The translations under genes were made by a program, and so were the position numbers. Positions 11,956-24,231 of a stretch of 64,000 nucleotides of DNA are shown here, one piece after another; positions within the stretch are counted from its first letter, which is position 1, and each line of letters begins with the position of its first letter. The notes under the pieces were generated by a model. That model searched no databases. It had not been told where the DNA came from and saw only the letters and a list, made by a program, of their open reading frames with translations. The stretch is from Quillaja saponaria. Its lineage: Eukaryota; Streptophyta; Magnoliopsida; Fabales; Quillajaceae. The stretch spans positions 11,009,001 through 11,073,000 of the forward strand of contig CM055605.1 in assembly GCA_029379385.1 (NCBI GenBank). The letters run 5' to 3'.

Positions 11956-12676
11956 GTGAAGGAGACTTTTTCTACTATATCTTTGCATGCATTGTGGGGC
12001 TTAGATGAAGTGCAGACAATGAAGATAAAGGGTTTAATAAGAAAACATTCATTGCTGGTGTTAATGGATAGTGGAAGTACACATAACTTTCTGGATGTAG
12101 GGTATGCAAAAATGATGGGTTGTAGCTTGCAGCTTATTGACAGTTTTTGGTCACAGTGGCCAATGGAGATAAGGTGCTAGTACAGTATGTCATCAGGCAA
12201 TTAAGATAGAGTATAAAAGCAAGGAAATTTGAGGCTAATTTCCTAATCATGCCTCTAGGGGATGTCATATGGTGTTAGGGGTACAGTGGCTGTCAAAACT
12301 TGGCCCGATAGTGTGGGATTTTGGCAGTATGCAAATACTATTCCAGTGTAATAATGCTCAATGCATATTACAAGGGAAACAATCAATGAAGGTGAAAGGT
12401 ATTAAAGAGGGAAGAATCAAGAAAAGCAGCATGTCTAGAAACTCTTTGGTTAGAGTTCAAGTTCTTAGTGCTATGTCAGAAGAAGAAGTGATTACGTGTC
12501 AGCTTCAAAAGGTAACTGAAACACCTCAAATTATCCAGCAATTGCTTTTACAATTTCATGAACTGTTTGAAGAACCTAAATGGTTACCTCCACATAGAGG
12601 TCATGACCATAGAATTCCATTGAAAGATGAAAATGTAGTGGTCAAAATTAGGGCTTATAGATGTCCATATTTATAG
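11956..12676 (+). pseudogene. Chromovirus aspartic protease and linker
   Basis: VLMDSGSTHNFLDVGYAKMM at about 12058 contains the DSG catalytic triad of retropepsins. The block MVLGVQWLSKLGPIVWDF at 12269 is the usual protease-to-RT linker. A stop at 12178 and a frameshift separate the two parts. Confidence 0.8.
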
Positions 12677-13900
12677 AAGGATACTATAAAGCAAATGGTG
12701 GAAGAAATGCTTACGTCTGGTATTATTAGGACTAATACTAGTCCTTTCTCATCTTTTATTGTTGTGGTGAAAAAACTAGATGGCACTAATAGAATGTGTA
12801 TTGATTTCAGACAATTAAATCAACTGACTATTAGGGATAAATTTCCTATACCTGACATTGAAGAATTATTAGATGAATTACATAGGAGTAGTGGTGTTTA
12901 CCAAGCTTAACCTCAGGGCAGGGTATCATCAAATTAGAATGGTAGAGGAGGATATTTTTAAAACTGCATTTAGAACTCATTCAGGCCATTATGAATACTT
13001 GGTTATGCCCTTTGGCTTGACCAATGCACCTTCCACTTTTCAAAGTCTTGTGACTGAGGTGTTTGGGCCCTATTTGAGAAAATTTGTATTAGTCTTTATT
13101 GATGACATACTCATTTACAACAGCAGTTTACGGGTACATACTCAGTACCTCACCATTGTTTTTGAGGAATTGAGAAAACATTCTTTATTTGTGAAAAAGA
13201 GCAAATGCTTTTTTGCTGTGGGAAGGGTTGAATACTTGGGGAATGTAATTTCGAGAGAAGGAGTGGCTGCAAGCAGGAAAAAAAATGAAAGTATGCTTGA
13301 ATGGCCTACACCAAAAACTATTAAGGCTTTAAAAGAGTTTTTAGGTCTTACAGGTTATTCTAAGAAGTTCATACAAGGATATGGTTTGATCAGCAGACCA
13401 CTAACTGAATTACTCAGAAAGGATACTTTCAGTTGGTCTCCAGAAGCTAATATTGCTTTGTCAAAATTGAAGGATGCCATGACTCATGCTCCTGTATTAG
13501 CGTTATTAGACTTTTCCTTGATGTTTGTGCTTGAGACTGATGCATGTGGCGTGGGACTAGAAGTTGTGCTTATGCAGTAGGACAAACCAATTGCTTTTTA
13601 AGTAAGTCCTTATCTGAAAAGCATTTAACTCTTTCAACTTATGAGAAAGAGATGTTAGCTATCATCTATGCAAATAGGAAGTAGAGTTGCTATTTAATTG
13701 GCAGGCACTTCTAAATTAGGACAGACCACCAGAGTTTAAGGTATCTATCAGACCAATAGTTAACAACTCCTGCTCAACAGAAGTTTCTAGCCAAAATAAT
13801 GGGTTTTGATTATGAAATTCATTATAAGAGAGACAATACCAACAAGGTAGCATAAGCATTGTCTAGAGAGGATGAAGCTGAGTTACACATGTTGTATATT
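12590..13900 (+). pseudogene. Chromovirus reverse transcriptase and start of RNase H
   Basis: RT motifs appear in order: MVEEMLTSGIIRTNTSPFSS, RMCIDFRQLNQLTIRDKFPI, LRAGYHQIRMVEEDIFKTAF, YLVMPFGLTNAPSTFQ and the catalytic FIDDILIYN at about 13100. The thumb (LEFLGLTGY-like) and the RNase H start (LETDACGVGLEVVLMQ) follow at 13300-13580. A frameshift near 12900 splits the palm, and stops accumulate beyond 13580. RNase H is then cut by the copia insertion at 13978. Confidence 0.88.
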
Positions 13901-13977
13901 ACCTTGACTTAATATGAGTTGCTTACTAAGAGTAGGGCTTCTTAGCTTCAAGATACTAAGTTACAAAAAATTATTTA

Positions 13978-14197
13978 TGTTGAATATAAGAAGAATGTAT
14001 ATTCAGATGATTTTCAATATACAAGAGGGAGCCTCTATTTATAGGCTAAAGTGTTTAACCTAACATAGTGAACCTAGACTAAATATCAACCAAATACGTA
14101 ATAGAAATTACACAGAAATAAGGAACTATAATAGGAAGAACTATAAATAAGAAAATTTGACCCACTAATTAAGCTTGCCTATATTTACACTCTAACA
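13978..14197 (-). repeat. 3' LTR of the copia element
   Basis: 220 bp. On the plus strand it runs from TGTTGAATATAAG to CACTCTAACA and is almost identical to 17783-18000. Confidence 0.93.
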
Positions 14198-14215
14198 CTC
14201 CCCCTCAAGCTGGAG
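14198..14215 (-). promoter_or_regulatory. Polypurine tract of the copia element
   Basis: On the minus strand CTTGAGGGGGAG stands immediately before the 3' LTR start TGTTAGAG. This is the standard plus-strand priming site of plant copia elements. Confidence 0.85.
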
Positions 14216-14790
14216 CATAAAGATTATATGTTCCAAGCTTGTTGCATAGATATCGCAATCGGTTTCCTGTCAAAGATTTTATGAATAAGTCTGCTAACTG
14301 ATCTTCTGATTTTGCATATGTAGTCTTGATTGTATTATCCATAAGTTTTTCACGAACGAAATGACAGTCAACTTCTATATATTTTGTTCGTTCATGAAAG
14401 ACTGGATTTGATGCAATATGTAATGCAGCTTGATTATCATATACTAACTCCATAGGCTGTGAGTGCTGAAATCCAAGTTCGCCTAATAGATTTTTCAGTC
14501 AAACTAACTTAGCAGTGGTATGAGTCATGGCCCTATATTCAGATTCAGCATTAGATCTTGCAACAACAGCTTGCTTTTTTACTTTTCCATGAAACAAGAT
14601 TTCCACCCAGAAATATACAGTATCCTGTAGTAGATCTTCTGTCAAATTGAGAGCCTGCCCAATCAGCATCGCTATAACCTTGAACTAGAGTAGAATTATG
14701 TTTATGGACTAATGTATGACCACAACCATGTCCTCGAACTAGAGTGTGCCCATGATTCTTATATAATAATCTCTTTTCCGGGTGCAAGTT
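14205..14790 (-). pseudogene. Copia RNase H remnant
   Basis: RNase H removes the RNA strand during reverse transcription. Minus-strand fragments read [20 protein letters not shown] (about 14680) and MELVYDNQAALHIASNPVFH (14453 down), with KYIEVDCHFVREKL and QLADLFIKSL following. Frame changes separate the fragments. Confidence 0.88.
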
Positions 14791-14929
14791 TTAAGGTATC
14801 GTAGGATACGAATAACAGCATTCCAATAAGATGTTCGAGGCTAAGAAAGAAATTGGCTAACCATACTAGTTGCAAAAGCAATATCTGGTCTAGTGACTGT
14901 GAGATAATTCAGCTTACCAACAAGACGTT

Positions 14930-15870
14930 TATATTGCTCAGGATTAGTCAGTAGCTCCCTACTCATCTGGTACAAGTTTAGTGTTATGATCCATAGGAGT
15001 ATCTACAGGTTTGGAATCTAACATATCTATATCACTCAAGACATCCAGACAATACTTTCTTTGAGAAAGGCAAATACCCAATTGTGATCTTGCAACCTCA
15101 ATGCCCAAGAAGTATTTTAGATGTCCTAAGTCTTTAGTTTGAAACTTAGACTGTAGAAATGATTTCAATTGCTGAATCTCATGATTATCATTACCTGTAA
15201 TCACAATGTCATCCACATATACAATTAAAAGAATTCTGTCATTAGGATGTATGTTTATAGAAAACTGAGTGATCAATAGTACACCTCTGAAGGCCAAAAC
15301 TAAGAACAACTTCACTGAATCTACCTAAACCAAGCTCTAGGAGATTGCTTTAAGCCATATATAGATTTTTTCAATCAACAAACCATATCAGACTCCCCCT
15401 GAGCAACAAAACTAGGTGGTTGCTCCATAAAGACTTATTCATCAAGGTCACCATGTAAGAAATCATTTTTGATGTCTAATTGATAGAAGTGGCCAATCAA
15501 AAATAGCAGCTAGAGATATAAATACCCTAACAGATGTAATTTTAGCTACATGAGAGAAAGTTTCTGAATAATCCACACTGTAAACCTGAAGTGTAGCCTT
15601 TTGCTACCAATCTAGCCTTTAAGTGATCAATATAACCATCAGGATGAACTTTTACGGATGTATACCCATTTATAGCCAACAATGAATTTTCCATAAGGTA
15701 AAGTGACCAAGTTCCCAAGTACCATTAGTATGTAAGGCATTCATTTCATCAATCATGGCCTGCCGCCACCCGGGATGAGCAAGAGCATCACTGGTGGACT
15801 TTGGAATAGAAATAGAAGACAAATAGGAGACAAATGCATAATAGGGTGAAGATAAATGATGATAACTCAA
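14930..15870 (-). pseudogene. Copia reverse transcriptase remnant
   Basis: The domain begins with HPGWRQAMIDEMNALHTNGT at about 15780. The catalytic block LLIVYVDDIVITGNDNHE lies at about 15220, followed by KDLGHLKYFLGIEVA and SQRKYCLDVL. The YVDD active site is intact, but several frameshifts lie between 15670 and 15315. Confidence 0.88.
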
Positions 15871-16249
15871 AAAAGTATAAATAGGATAAGGATTACGAGT
15901 TGAAACGAGTACCTCTTCGTAAAATAGGTGGTGAAGCAGGAGGCACGGGAAGGTGTTGGGACAGAAGGTGAGTCATCAGGTACATCAACAGTGTCTACTG
16001 GAAGATCAGGTAGTGGTGTAGATAATACATAGTTATTTGGTTCAAGATAAGGAACCAGAAGAGCCTTAGAGATAGAAGGTGACTTGGGAATAGTCGAGGA
16101 AAAGAATGAAGATTCCTCAAAAAATGTAACATCAACGGAGATAAAGTAACGATTCTTATCTAGATAGTAACATTTATACCCTTTTTGAAGGCGAGAATAA
16201 CCCAAGAAGATGCACTTAAATGATTTGGAAGAGAGTTTATCATGTCTAG

Positions 16250-16960
16250 GTGTTAGATTATGAACAAAACAAATGCAACCAAAGATACGAAGCGGAAGTG
16301 AATATAAGGGATGATTAGGAAAAGATGATAGAATATAGGAATTTTGTTATGCAATGTAGAAGATGGCATGCGATTAATAAGGTAGCATGCAGTAAGTACA
16401 ACATCACCCCAAAACCTGAAGTGGAACATGACCATGAAGTAATAAAGTGCGAGCTATTTTAATTAAATGTTTATTTTTGCGCTTAGCAACTCCATTTTGT
16501 TGAGGGGTGTGAGAACAAGATGATTGATGCAGCATACCTTGAGATGTCATAAAGTGCTGAAATGATGTAGAAAAATATTCACGTGCATTATCACTACTGC
16601 AAAATACGAATAGAAACACCAAATTGTGTTTTAATTTCAGCACAAAACTGTTGGAATTTAGAAAATAGCTCATAACAATTTTTCATTAAAAATAACCATG
16701 TGCAACAAGAATAGTCATCAATAAAGGTTACGAAATACTGAAATCCCAAAAATGAAATAACACGACTAGGACCCCAAACATCAGTATGAACAAGATGAAA
16801 GGGAGACTCTGCTCTAAAAAGACTATGCTTTGGAAACGAAGCACGTGTGTGCTTGCCAAAGCTGACACGATTCACAATTTAAAGATGACAGAGATGACAA
16901 ACGAGGAACCATCTTCTGAAGCTTAGATAGACTAGGATGACCCAATCGATTGTGAATGAG
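16250..16960 (-). pseudogene. Copia integrase remnant
   Basis: Starts with a GAG-pre-integrase zinc region (CESCQLWQAHT-like, about 16880), then HLVHTDVWGPSRVISFLGFQ and YFVTFIDDYS. The second catalytic Asp is in SSDNAREYFS at about 16590. The block GVAKRKNKHLIKIARTLL has Lys where the catalytic Glu is normally found. Frames overlap near 16600. Confidence 0.88.
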
Positions 16961-16969
16961 AATAGGTGA

Positions 16970-17700
16970 TTACATCTGTAGAGCAAGCCACTAAAGATGT
17001 AGGATAGTGTGGTAAGATGGTAGAGGCCCTATGACTCACGCCATGTGCCAATCGTTCGTCCCGTACGTCGGTCCTGTATAGTAAAAGAATCATCAATGAA
17101 AATGACAGAATAATTCAGAGAACCAGTCAATTGACTAATAGAAATCAAACTGAATGAACATTCAGGGACATAAAGCACAGATTCTAAAGGCAAAGAAGAT
17201 AATGATGTAGCTTGACCTATACCTTTAGCAATGGTTGTGGAGCCATTAGTTGTAGTGATAGTGGAAAGTGATGATGGATTACTAATACTAGAAAAAAATT
17301 TGGGATTACCAGATATGTGATCAGAGGCACCAGAATCAAGAATCCAAGTGTCAAAAGGGGTCTGAGAGAGGCAAGCGACAGAATTACCATGAGAAGATTG
17401 CTGGGTAGCTTGATACTGTAGGAACTTATCATATTCAATAGCTAATAATGAGACATTAATAGGCTTGTCTTTAGATGGTGAAACTTAAGTGAATTGGCTT
17501 ATTGAACAATGTTAGCTGTAGTAATAACAGGGGATCTAGAAAACACAGAGGTAAAAGTACTAGGTTTTGACATACCGATTTCATATTTTTCAGAGGTAGA
17601 CATACCGATGAATAGTACCCCCGATGAACAGTACTCCCGATAAACAATAATCTTATTGCTGGAATGAAACGCAACAATAGAGAGACACGCTGGAAAAAAA
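16970..17700 (-). pseudogene. Copia gag-protease region remnant
   Basis: Minus-strand fragments at 17677-17471 and 17438-17217 occupy the gag-protease position between the primer site and integrase. A protease-like stretch (translation of about 17355-17320, giving LDSGASDHI-like residues) is recognisable only through frame changes. The call rests mainly on position. Confidence 0.6.
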
Positions 17701-17770
17701 CACAGCGGAAAATAAAAATTAGGGTTTATTTTTTTCTGCGAAAAAAAAAATTAGGGTTTTTTCTTCCTAA

Positions 17771-17782
17771 GCTCTGATACCA
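17771..17782 (-). promoter_or_regulatory. Primer-binding site of the copia element
   Basis: On the minus strand this reads TGGTATCAGAGC, an exact match to the standard initiator tRNA-Met site, directly after the 5' LTR end. Confidence 0.95.
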
Positions 17783-18000
17783 TGTTGAATATAAGAATAA
17801 TGTATATTCAGATGATTTTCAATATACAAGAGGGAGCCTCTATTTATAGGCTAAAGTGTTTAACCTAACATAGTGAACCTAGATTAAATATCAACCTAAT
17901 ACGTAATAGAAATTACACAGAAATAAGAAAACTATAAGAAAGAACTATAAATAAGGAAATTTGACCCACTAATTAAGCTGCCTATATTTACACTCTAACA
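17783..18000 (-). repeat. 5' LTR of the copia element
   Basis: 218 bp, nearly identical to 13978-14197. The few differences (small indels near 17920-17960) point to a fairly recent insertion. Confidence 0.93.
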
Positions 18001-18179
18001 ATTTCAAAGCTACAACAGGATCCGAGCAAGCACAAAAGCTACACTTAAGTGCAGGGTTTGTTAAAAAATAAGATGAAACTGGTTGTATGAAGGGGATAAA
18101 GACCTACGCTTATAGCTTTTACAGTATTACCATAGCAGTCCAACTAGGGGTCATTCTAATATTGCATAAACCCTTGGAA

Positions 18180-18800
18180 AGCTTAATACCACACTCTTTT
18201 GCAAGGCCTTAAAAGCTGATGTTAAAGCTTTTGTCAAGGCATGTGATGTGTGTCAATAGGCAAAGTATGACACTACTGCTAGGTATGGGTTACTTCAACC
18301 TCTCCCTATTCCAGACAAGATATGGACTGATATAGCTATGGATTTCATTGAAGGACTTCCAAAGTCAAAAGGAAATGAGGTTATTTTGGTGATTGAAGAT
18401 AGGTTGAGCAAGTATGCTCATTTTCTGGCTTTATCACATCCATTTAATACTATGACAGAAGCACAAGTATTCATAGACTCAGTGTTTAGGTTACATGGTC
18501 CTCCTAGTTCAATTGTTTCTGATAAGGACAAGATATTTCTGAGTAGCTTTTAGGGGAGAGCTTATGAAAAAAATGGGAGTATAGTTAAGGATGTCTACTG
18601 CATACTATCTTGAAACGGATGACCAAAGTGAGGTGTTGAAAAAATGTCTTGAGACATATTTAAGGTGCAAGGACTAGAGAAAGACCTAAGGATTAGGCTA
18701 AGTGGTTATCTTTGGCAGAATTTTTGTATAATACCTTTTACTATTCAGCCATTAAAACCACTCCATATTATGTGGTGTATGGTCAACCTTTACCTGTCCA
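18180..18800 (+). pseudogene. Chromovirus integrase remnant
   Basis: Includes the zinc-finger end (KAFVKACDVCQ at about 18215), [15 protein letters not shown] (first Asp), [12 protein letters not shown] (second Asp) and TDDQSEVLKKCLET (catalytic Glu) at about 18615. Stops at about 18257 and 18551 and frame changes break it. It continues the element interrupted at 13978. Confidence 0.88.
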
Positions 18801-19345
18801 TATTCCTTATTTGATAGGGGATTGTGTGGTGGAAGCAGTGGATAAAAGTTTGGCTGCTAGAAAGGACATGTAAAAGTTATTAAAATTTCTTCTTTCTAGA
18901 GCTTAAACAAGGATGAAGGCTTTTGATGATAGTCATAGAACTGATATAGAATTTCAAGTGGGAGATTTTGTTTATCTTAAGCTTTAGCCTTACAGGCAAT
19001 CTACAATGGCTACCAGAGTTAATGTGAAGCTGAGTTATTGGTTTTTTTGGGCCCTTTCAGATTGGTAAAAGGGTAGGATTAGTGGCTTATGAGCTGCAAT
19101 TATCTATTCGTGCCAAGATTCACCCAGTTTTCCATGTGTCATAATTAAAGGCTATTGTTGGTAATCATCAAGTTTCTCTTCCCTTGCCTGGTTATGGTGA
19201 TGAGGGCTTAATCAGATTGGAACTACTTGTTGTAATGGATAGAAGGACCATTTGCCATGGAAATAGACCTGTTACTCAAGTTCTGGTCAAATGGTCTAAC
19301 TCATTTGTAGAAGAATCTACTTGGGAAGACTAGGATTAACTTGCA
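18800..19345 (+). pseudogene. Integrase C-terminus with chromodomain
   Basis: The FQVGDFVYLKL-type block lies at about 18950 and KIHPVFHVS at about 19115. Then QVLVKWSNSFVEESTWED at about 19278 matches the conserved core of a chromodomain, which in chromoviruses directs integration to marked chromatin. In-frame stops are present. Confidence 0.8.
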
Positions 19346-19402
19346 ACAAAGATTTCCAAATTTTCACCCTTGAGGACAAGGGTGTGTTTAAAAGGGGTGG
19401 TT

Positions 19403-19743
19403 TGTTATGTGCCTAAAATAATTCCCTAAAAATGCTGTCATTTGAGGATAGCAAACTTAAAAGTGTTGCCTTGCCATTTACAGATACGGTGTCATTCTTG
19501 TCTTTCTGTTTTAAGCTTGTATTAGTCATTGAGTGTCTATTTTTTAGGTTGAGTCTATTAGCTTAATTTGGGGAAGGTTGTTAGAATTGATATATGAGCT
19601 AGGCATGGATTGGCTATAAATACCTGTTTTAGGTTTCCAAATGGTTGTTGTTGAATTTGAAAGTAGTAGCTATTTTCTAGAATTCTCTCTAAATTCTTGT
19701 TTGTTTTCTAAGAAAATTCATTTCTCTAGTTTAAAACTTATTA
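19403..19743 (+). repeat. 3' LTR of the chromovirus
   Basis: Partner of 10305-10642, preceded by the purine-rich AAAAGGGGTGG at 19391-19401, the likely polypurine tract. Confidence 0.92.
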
Positions 19744-19748
19744 TATTA

Positions 19749-20222
19749 CTCCACAGTGTCCTTTTATTCACTGTGTGTTTCTCCTTCTTCTATTTACTTA
19801 CATGTGTCTAGTTGTGGTTTCACGAAGATAGAGACCATGATCGGAATGACTAGCTAAGTGAGCCGAGTCACGAGTAATTAACTCGCTCAGTATGTTTTTT
19901 TTTTTTTGCTAAGACACTCGGAATGTTTGTTATCGATAAGTGATAATTACTCTTTTGTGAATTAGGTTAATTAAAACTTTTCTTTAAAATACAATTTCTT
20001 AAAATCTCCTATTTACAAAAACTCGCACCTTTATAAAATTCGAAATAATAATAACTCCCATATTGCTTCTTTTATTTATTTATTTATTTTTGCATTTAAC
20101 TTAGAACATTTTATTTTTTTGTGAATTAGGTTAATTAAAACTTAATTTTTATTTTTTTTAATCATAAATATTAATTCATATTATTATCTTTTTAATTTAG
20201 CTAAAAATAAAATTTTCAATTT
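19749..20222. other. Spacer between retroelements
   Basis: AT-rich sequence with T-runs and TTTA repeats near 20071-20090. No gene seen. Confidence 0.5.
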
Positions 20223-20239
20223 ATGATCTATTACAATTA

Positions 20240-22433
20240 TGTTGGTGTTAAGTGATGGAGGAAAAAACATAAAAGTAATAGGTGTAGTATGACTAGGTGG
20301 TAGAATTTGAATGGAGGGAAGATGGACTATTTTTAAAGTTAAGATGTTACTTACTGACCCATGGATTGTGGAAGGCGAGCCTAATATGATTTGGGATGAG
20401 ATGACTGAGTCATATTAGGAATATGACTATAAAGGTGTTAGAAGAAAGTAAAGAATGTTGACCACTAACTAAGGAGACATGGTGGTGGAATGATGAAGTT
20501 CAACAAGCTATTAAAATTAAAAAATAATGTTATAAAAGATTACACAAGTGTAGAAATGAAGATAATTACAAATGTTTTAGACAAGATAGAAAAGATGCTA
20601 AAAAAAGTAGTTAGGGAAGCTAGAGGCAAGACTTATGAAGGACTTTACCAAAAGATAGATATAAAGGATGGGGAGAAAGATATTTATAGGATTGCTAAAT
20701 AAAGGAAAAGATGAACTAAAAACTTAAATCGTATTAAGTGCATTAAAGATGGGGGATACTAAGATTTTAGTTAAGGAAGACGAGATTAATGAGAGATTGT
20801 GAACTTACTTCGATACCTTATTTCATGGAGATTTAATGGTTGATGTCGAGGAACTAGATGACCTTTTTATGATACAAATCGTAGATTTGGTCATCTAATT
20901 ACAGCACATGAGGTTAAAGAAGTTATGCATAAAATAAAGAATGGTAAGGCAATGGGTCCGGATAATATCCCTATAAAAGTTTAGGGATGCCTAGGAGCTA
21001 TTGGCATAACTTGGCTCACAAATCTTTTTAACAAGATTTTAGTGACTAAGAAAATACCTGATAAATGGAAGAATGGTACGCTTGTCCTTATTTATAAGAA
21101 TAAATGAGACATTCAAAGTTATATTAACTATCAAGGAATAAAACTTATAAGCCATACAATGAAGCTATGGGAAATAGTGATTGAGCGTAGGCTTAGGAAT
21201 GAGATTCTAGTTTCAGAGAATCAATTTAGTTTTGTGCCAGGAAAATCTACAATGGAGGCAATTTTCTTACTTAGGAGATTAATGGAAAAATATAGAGAAA
21301 AGAAAAAGAATATTTATATGGCCTTTATTGATTTAGAAAAAGCATGCGATAGGGTGCAGAAACAAGTTTTGTGGTAGGTTCTAGAGAAAAAAAAATGTCT
21401 CAACTAAATATGTAGAAGTTATTAAAGATATGTATAAGGGAGTAATGACTAAGGTGCGGACCTGATGATGGTATGATTGAAGAGTTCTCGATTCACGATA
21501 GGTGTTCGCCAAGGTTCACCATTAAGCCTCTACCTATTTGCTTTAGTCATGGATGAACTTACTTATGTTATCTAGGATAGGGTTCCGTGGTGCATGATGT
21601 TTGCTGAAAATATTGTGTTGGTAGACTAAACTAGAGAATGTTTAAATTCCAAACTAGAATTGTGGAGGACGGCGTTAAAATTTAAAGGTCTTATGTTGAG
21701 TAGGAAAAAAATCGAGTATCTGGAGTGCAATTTAAGTGACACTAAAGGAGTCTCTACTGAAATAACTTTGGACAGTTAAACAATCCCTACAAAAGATATG
21801 TTTAAGTATTTATGTTCATTTATACGAAAAAATGACGCAATTGAGCATGATGTGAACCATAGGATCAAGGCAGGGAGGGTTAAGTGGAGAAGTGCTTCGG
21901 GTGTTTTATGTGATCCTGAAATCTTCAAATCCCAAATCCCAAATAGGTGGAAAGGAAAATTTTATAATATGGTAGTGAGACTGGCTATGCTATATGGTAC
22001 ATAATATTAGACAGTTAAAAAATAACACTCACATAAGATGGCAGTAACCGAAATAAGAATATTAAGATTGGATGACCGGACACACAAGAAATGATAGAAT
22101 ATGAAATAAAAAGATTCGTAAGGAGGTAGAGGTAGCACCTATCAAGGAGAAAACGAGGGAGAATTGTTTATGTTGGTTTGGACATATCTAACATTAGTCA
22201 ATAGACATCCATAGTTAAGAAGTGTGACCTGGAACAGGTGATAGGTATTAGACGTGGTAGAGAGAGACAGAAACTTACATGGGGGCAGTCATTGAGAAGG
22301 ATATGGTTGCTCTAGGCATTACTAAAAATAATGTCTTGGATCGATGCGAATGATGGAAAAGGATTTATATAACCGACCTCAACTAGTTTGATTTTAAGGC
22401 TTAGTTAGTTGAGTTGAGTTGAGTTGAGTTGAG
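20240..22433 (+). mobile_element. 5'-truncated RTE-type LINE
   Basis: Flanked by a 17-bp duplication, ATGATCTATTACAATTA at 20223-20239 and the same with one change at 22434-22450. It ends in a TTGAG microsatellite tail (22408-22433) rather than poly-A, as plant RTE elements do. The reverse transcriptase region includes NGKAMGPDNIPIKV, NQFSFVPGKSTMEAIF, IYMAFIDLEKACDRV and RQGSPLSLYLFALVMDEL. The usual FADD active site reads FAEN. No endonuclease is present, which fits 5' truncation during insertion. Confidence 0.9.
20910..22020 (+). pseudogene. RTE LINE reverse transcriptase remnant
   Basis: The polymerase domain is split among several frames: 21159-21377 carries the finger and first palm motif, and 21798-22004 the thumb (DMFKYLCSFIRKNDAIEHDV). 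Stops occur at about 20986, 21107, 21376 and 21628. Confidence 0.85.
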
Positions 22434-22450
22434 ATGATTTATTACAATTA

Positions 22451-23922
22451 AATTTAAGAAAAATATTTTTAATGAATAAAATAATTTATCATTTTTCAAA
22501 ACAAAGTTAGAATTTTTTGAATTGTATTTATATAAATTATATTTTGATATATTATAATGAAATTTAAGATAAATTACATTTTATAAAAAAGGAAAAAAAG
22601 AAGTTATTTTTAAGAATAAGTTCTTCTAGTTGTATTTTAAAACTAAAACTCAATAGGTTTACCAACTAGATGCATTGTCAAGAGTAAAATAACTTATTTT
22701 GAAGAAAAATAAAAATAAAAGTATGACTTATTGATCATGAATTTGTTATATTACTTTTTTTAGAATATGAAATGTAATATATGACTTTTTTCTTTATTCT
22801 ATTTCAAATTACCTCTTAAAGTTTGAACTAAATTATTTTTAGACAAAATCCGTCCAAACTAACCATATAAACTCATGGACTTCCTCTCTCACTTTATCCA
22901 AAATCCCTAGTTTTTCTCCCAAATCCATAAATTCTCAAATTCTTTCCTTCATTTTTCATTTTTCAATGAATCCTCTTGCTTTCCATCTTCTTCATAGCTA
23001 ATAGACCATATGTGTCTAGTTTTTCAGGAGTTTCTAGTGGAAGAATGAGGAGTGTAGCAAAGAATTTAAGAATTTGAGAAGGAAAAAAAAAAAAAAAAAA
23101 AGAAGAAGAAGAAGAAGTGGAATTTGGGTAAAAAGAAAAAAAGAAGCTCATGTTTTTTGTGGAAACGATAACCTTACGTGTGGAGCATATGAGTTTAATT
23201 GGTCAGATTACGTGAATTTCTTCCAATAGACATGGGGTGATCGATTCGAAACAAATTAAACCATTTGTATGACTTTAGGGAAAAAAATCATATCATAGGA
23301 GATAAATTATACTTTACTCAAAAAAAATTGGATAATTCATATTCATTTTTCTCAATTAAAAATTTCTTCTCAAGCAACTCTCATATTTTATATCACTCTT
23401 ATTTAGAGTTGACAATTTTTAACATGGCATTGGAATTCAATTTGAAAGAGATGCAAAGTTATAAGGTTGGGGTTGAGTATAAATTATTTCCAGGTATAAA
23501 ACAGTGTCAATTTGAGTTTGACACAAAATATTTCTGACGCCACAAATTTACTTGTTAATTTAAAATTTACATAACTAAGCACAATAAGTTAAAATTTTAA
23601 GTTAACTCGAGCATAAAACGACACAAGTATTAAATACATTTTAATTGTTTAGTTGAATATATCTTTTAATTAATTTAGCTGTAAACCTTTTAAGATGTTG
23701 TGTAGATGGTTATATTGTGTTAACCAAACAAAATTTATTTATTAATTAGGATTAAATAGGTTACATGCTTAATCAACTTATAATATATTTTTATTATTAT
23801 TATTTTATTTTTTTGTTCATAGGAGAAGTTATTGACTTGCACCCAAAAAAAAAAAAAATGCTTGACACTCACTTTCTAATTAACAATATTGTTATTTTTT
23901 AAAATTAAAACATTTATAGTTA
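22451..23922. other. AT-rich spacer with microsatellites
   Basis: No gene recognised. An A-run followed by GAA repeats lies at 23081-23117. Long T/A homopolymers recur. Confidence 0.5.
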
Positions 23923-24231
23923 TTGATGTGCACTTTGCCTGGGTTCAGTTACTTCTCGAGCCAATCTTGAGACCTCCCTAGCTATAATACCTGCATTAAT
24001 GGGGTCGAGTTGTCCCCAAGGGATGACCTCCCAAATCCTTCCCACGATCAAGTTAGTAAAAGTGGCAATCAACCAAGTTAAATGAGAGCTGTTTGAGACA
24101 AAATGACATTACCTTTTGTGGGGAGCTAGGGGTCCTATTCATAGGCATACGAAATGATATGGGTCACCTTAACTCTACATAGCATCCAGTCAATTGTAAG
24201 ACATGTCTTCTCGTGGTACTAGTCCATCACA
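23923..24231 (-). repeat. 3' LTR of the Tat element
   Basis: Plus strand starts TTGATGTGCACTTTGCCTGG and ends near AGTCCATCACA. It shares long blocks with the right LTR, for example TTTGAGACAAAATGACATTA. Diverged, with indels. Confidence 0.85.

Larger units (their letters stand above)
13978..18000 (-). mobile_element. Ty1-copia retrotransposon nested in the chromovirus
   Basis: Two LTRs (13978-14197 and 17783-18000) bound an interior read on the minus strand in the copia order gag, integrase, reverse transcriptase, RNase H. A tRNA-Met primer site lies next to the right-hand LTR and a polypurine tract next to the left-hand LTR. The flanks ATTTA (13973-13977) and ATTTC (18001-18005) fit a 5-bp duplication with one change. 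The host sequence resumes with chromovirus integrase material, so this insertion is younger than its host. All coding frames are broken. Confidence 0.92.
10305..19743 (+). mobile_element. Ty3-gypsy chromovirus with two LTRs, split by a copia element
   Basis: The LTRs at 10305-10642 and 19403-19743 are closely similar and flanked by a near-perfect 5-bp duplication (TACTA at 10300-10304, TATTA at 19744-19748). A tRNA-Met-like primer site follows the 5' LTR. The order gag, protease, reverse transcriptase/RNase H, integrase and a C-terminal chromodomain-like block identifies a chromovirus. Without the nested copia element it is about 5.4 kb, a compact size with short LTRs, which would suit the Reina or a related clade. 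Stops and frameshifts occur throughout, so it cannot move on its own now. Confidence 0.9.
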
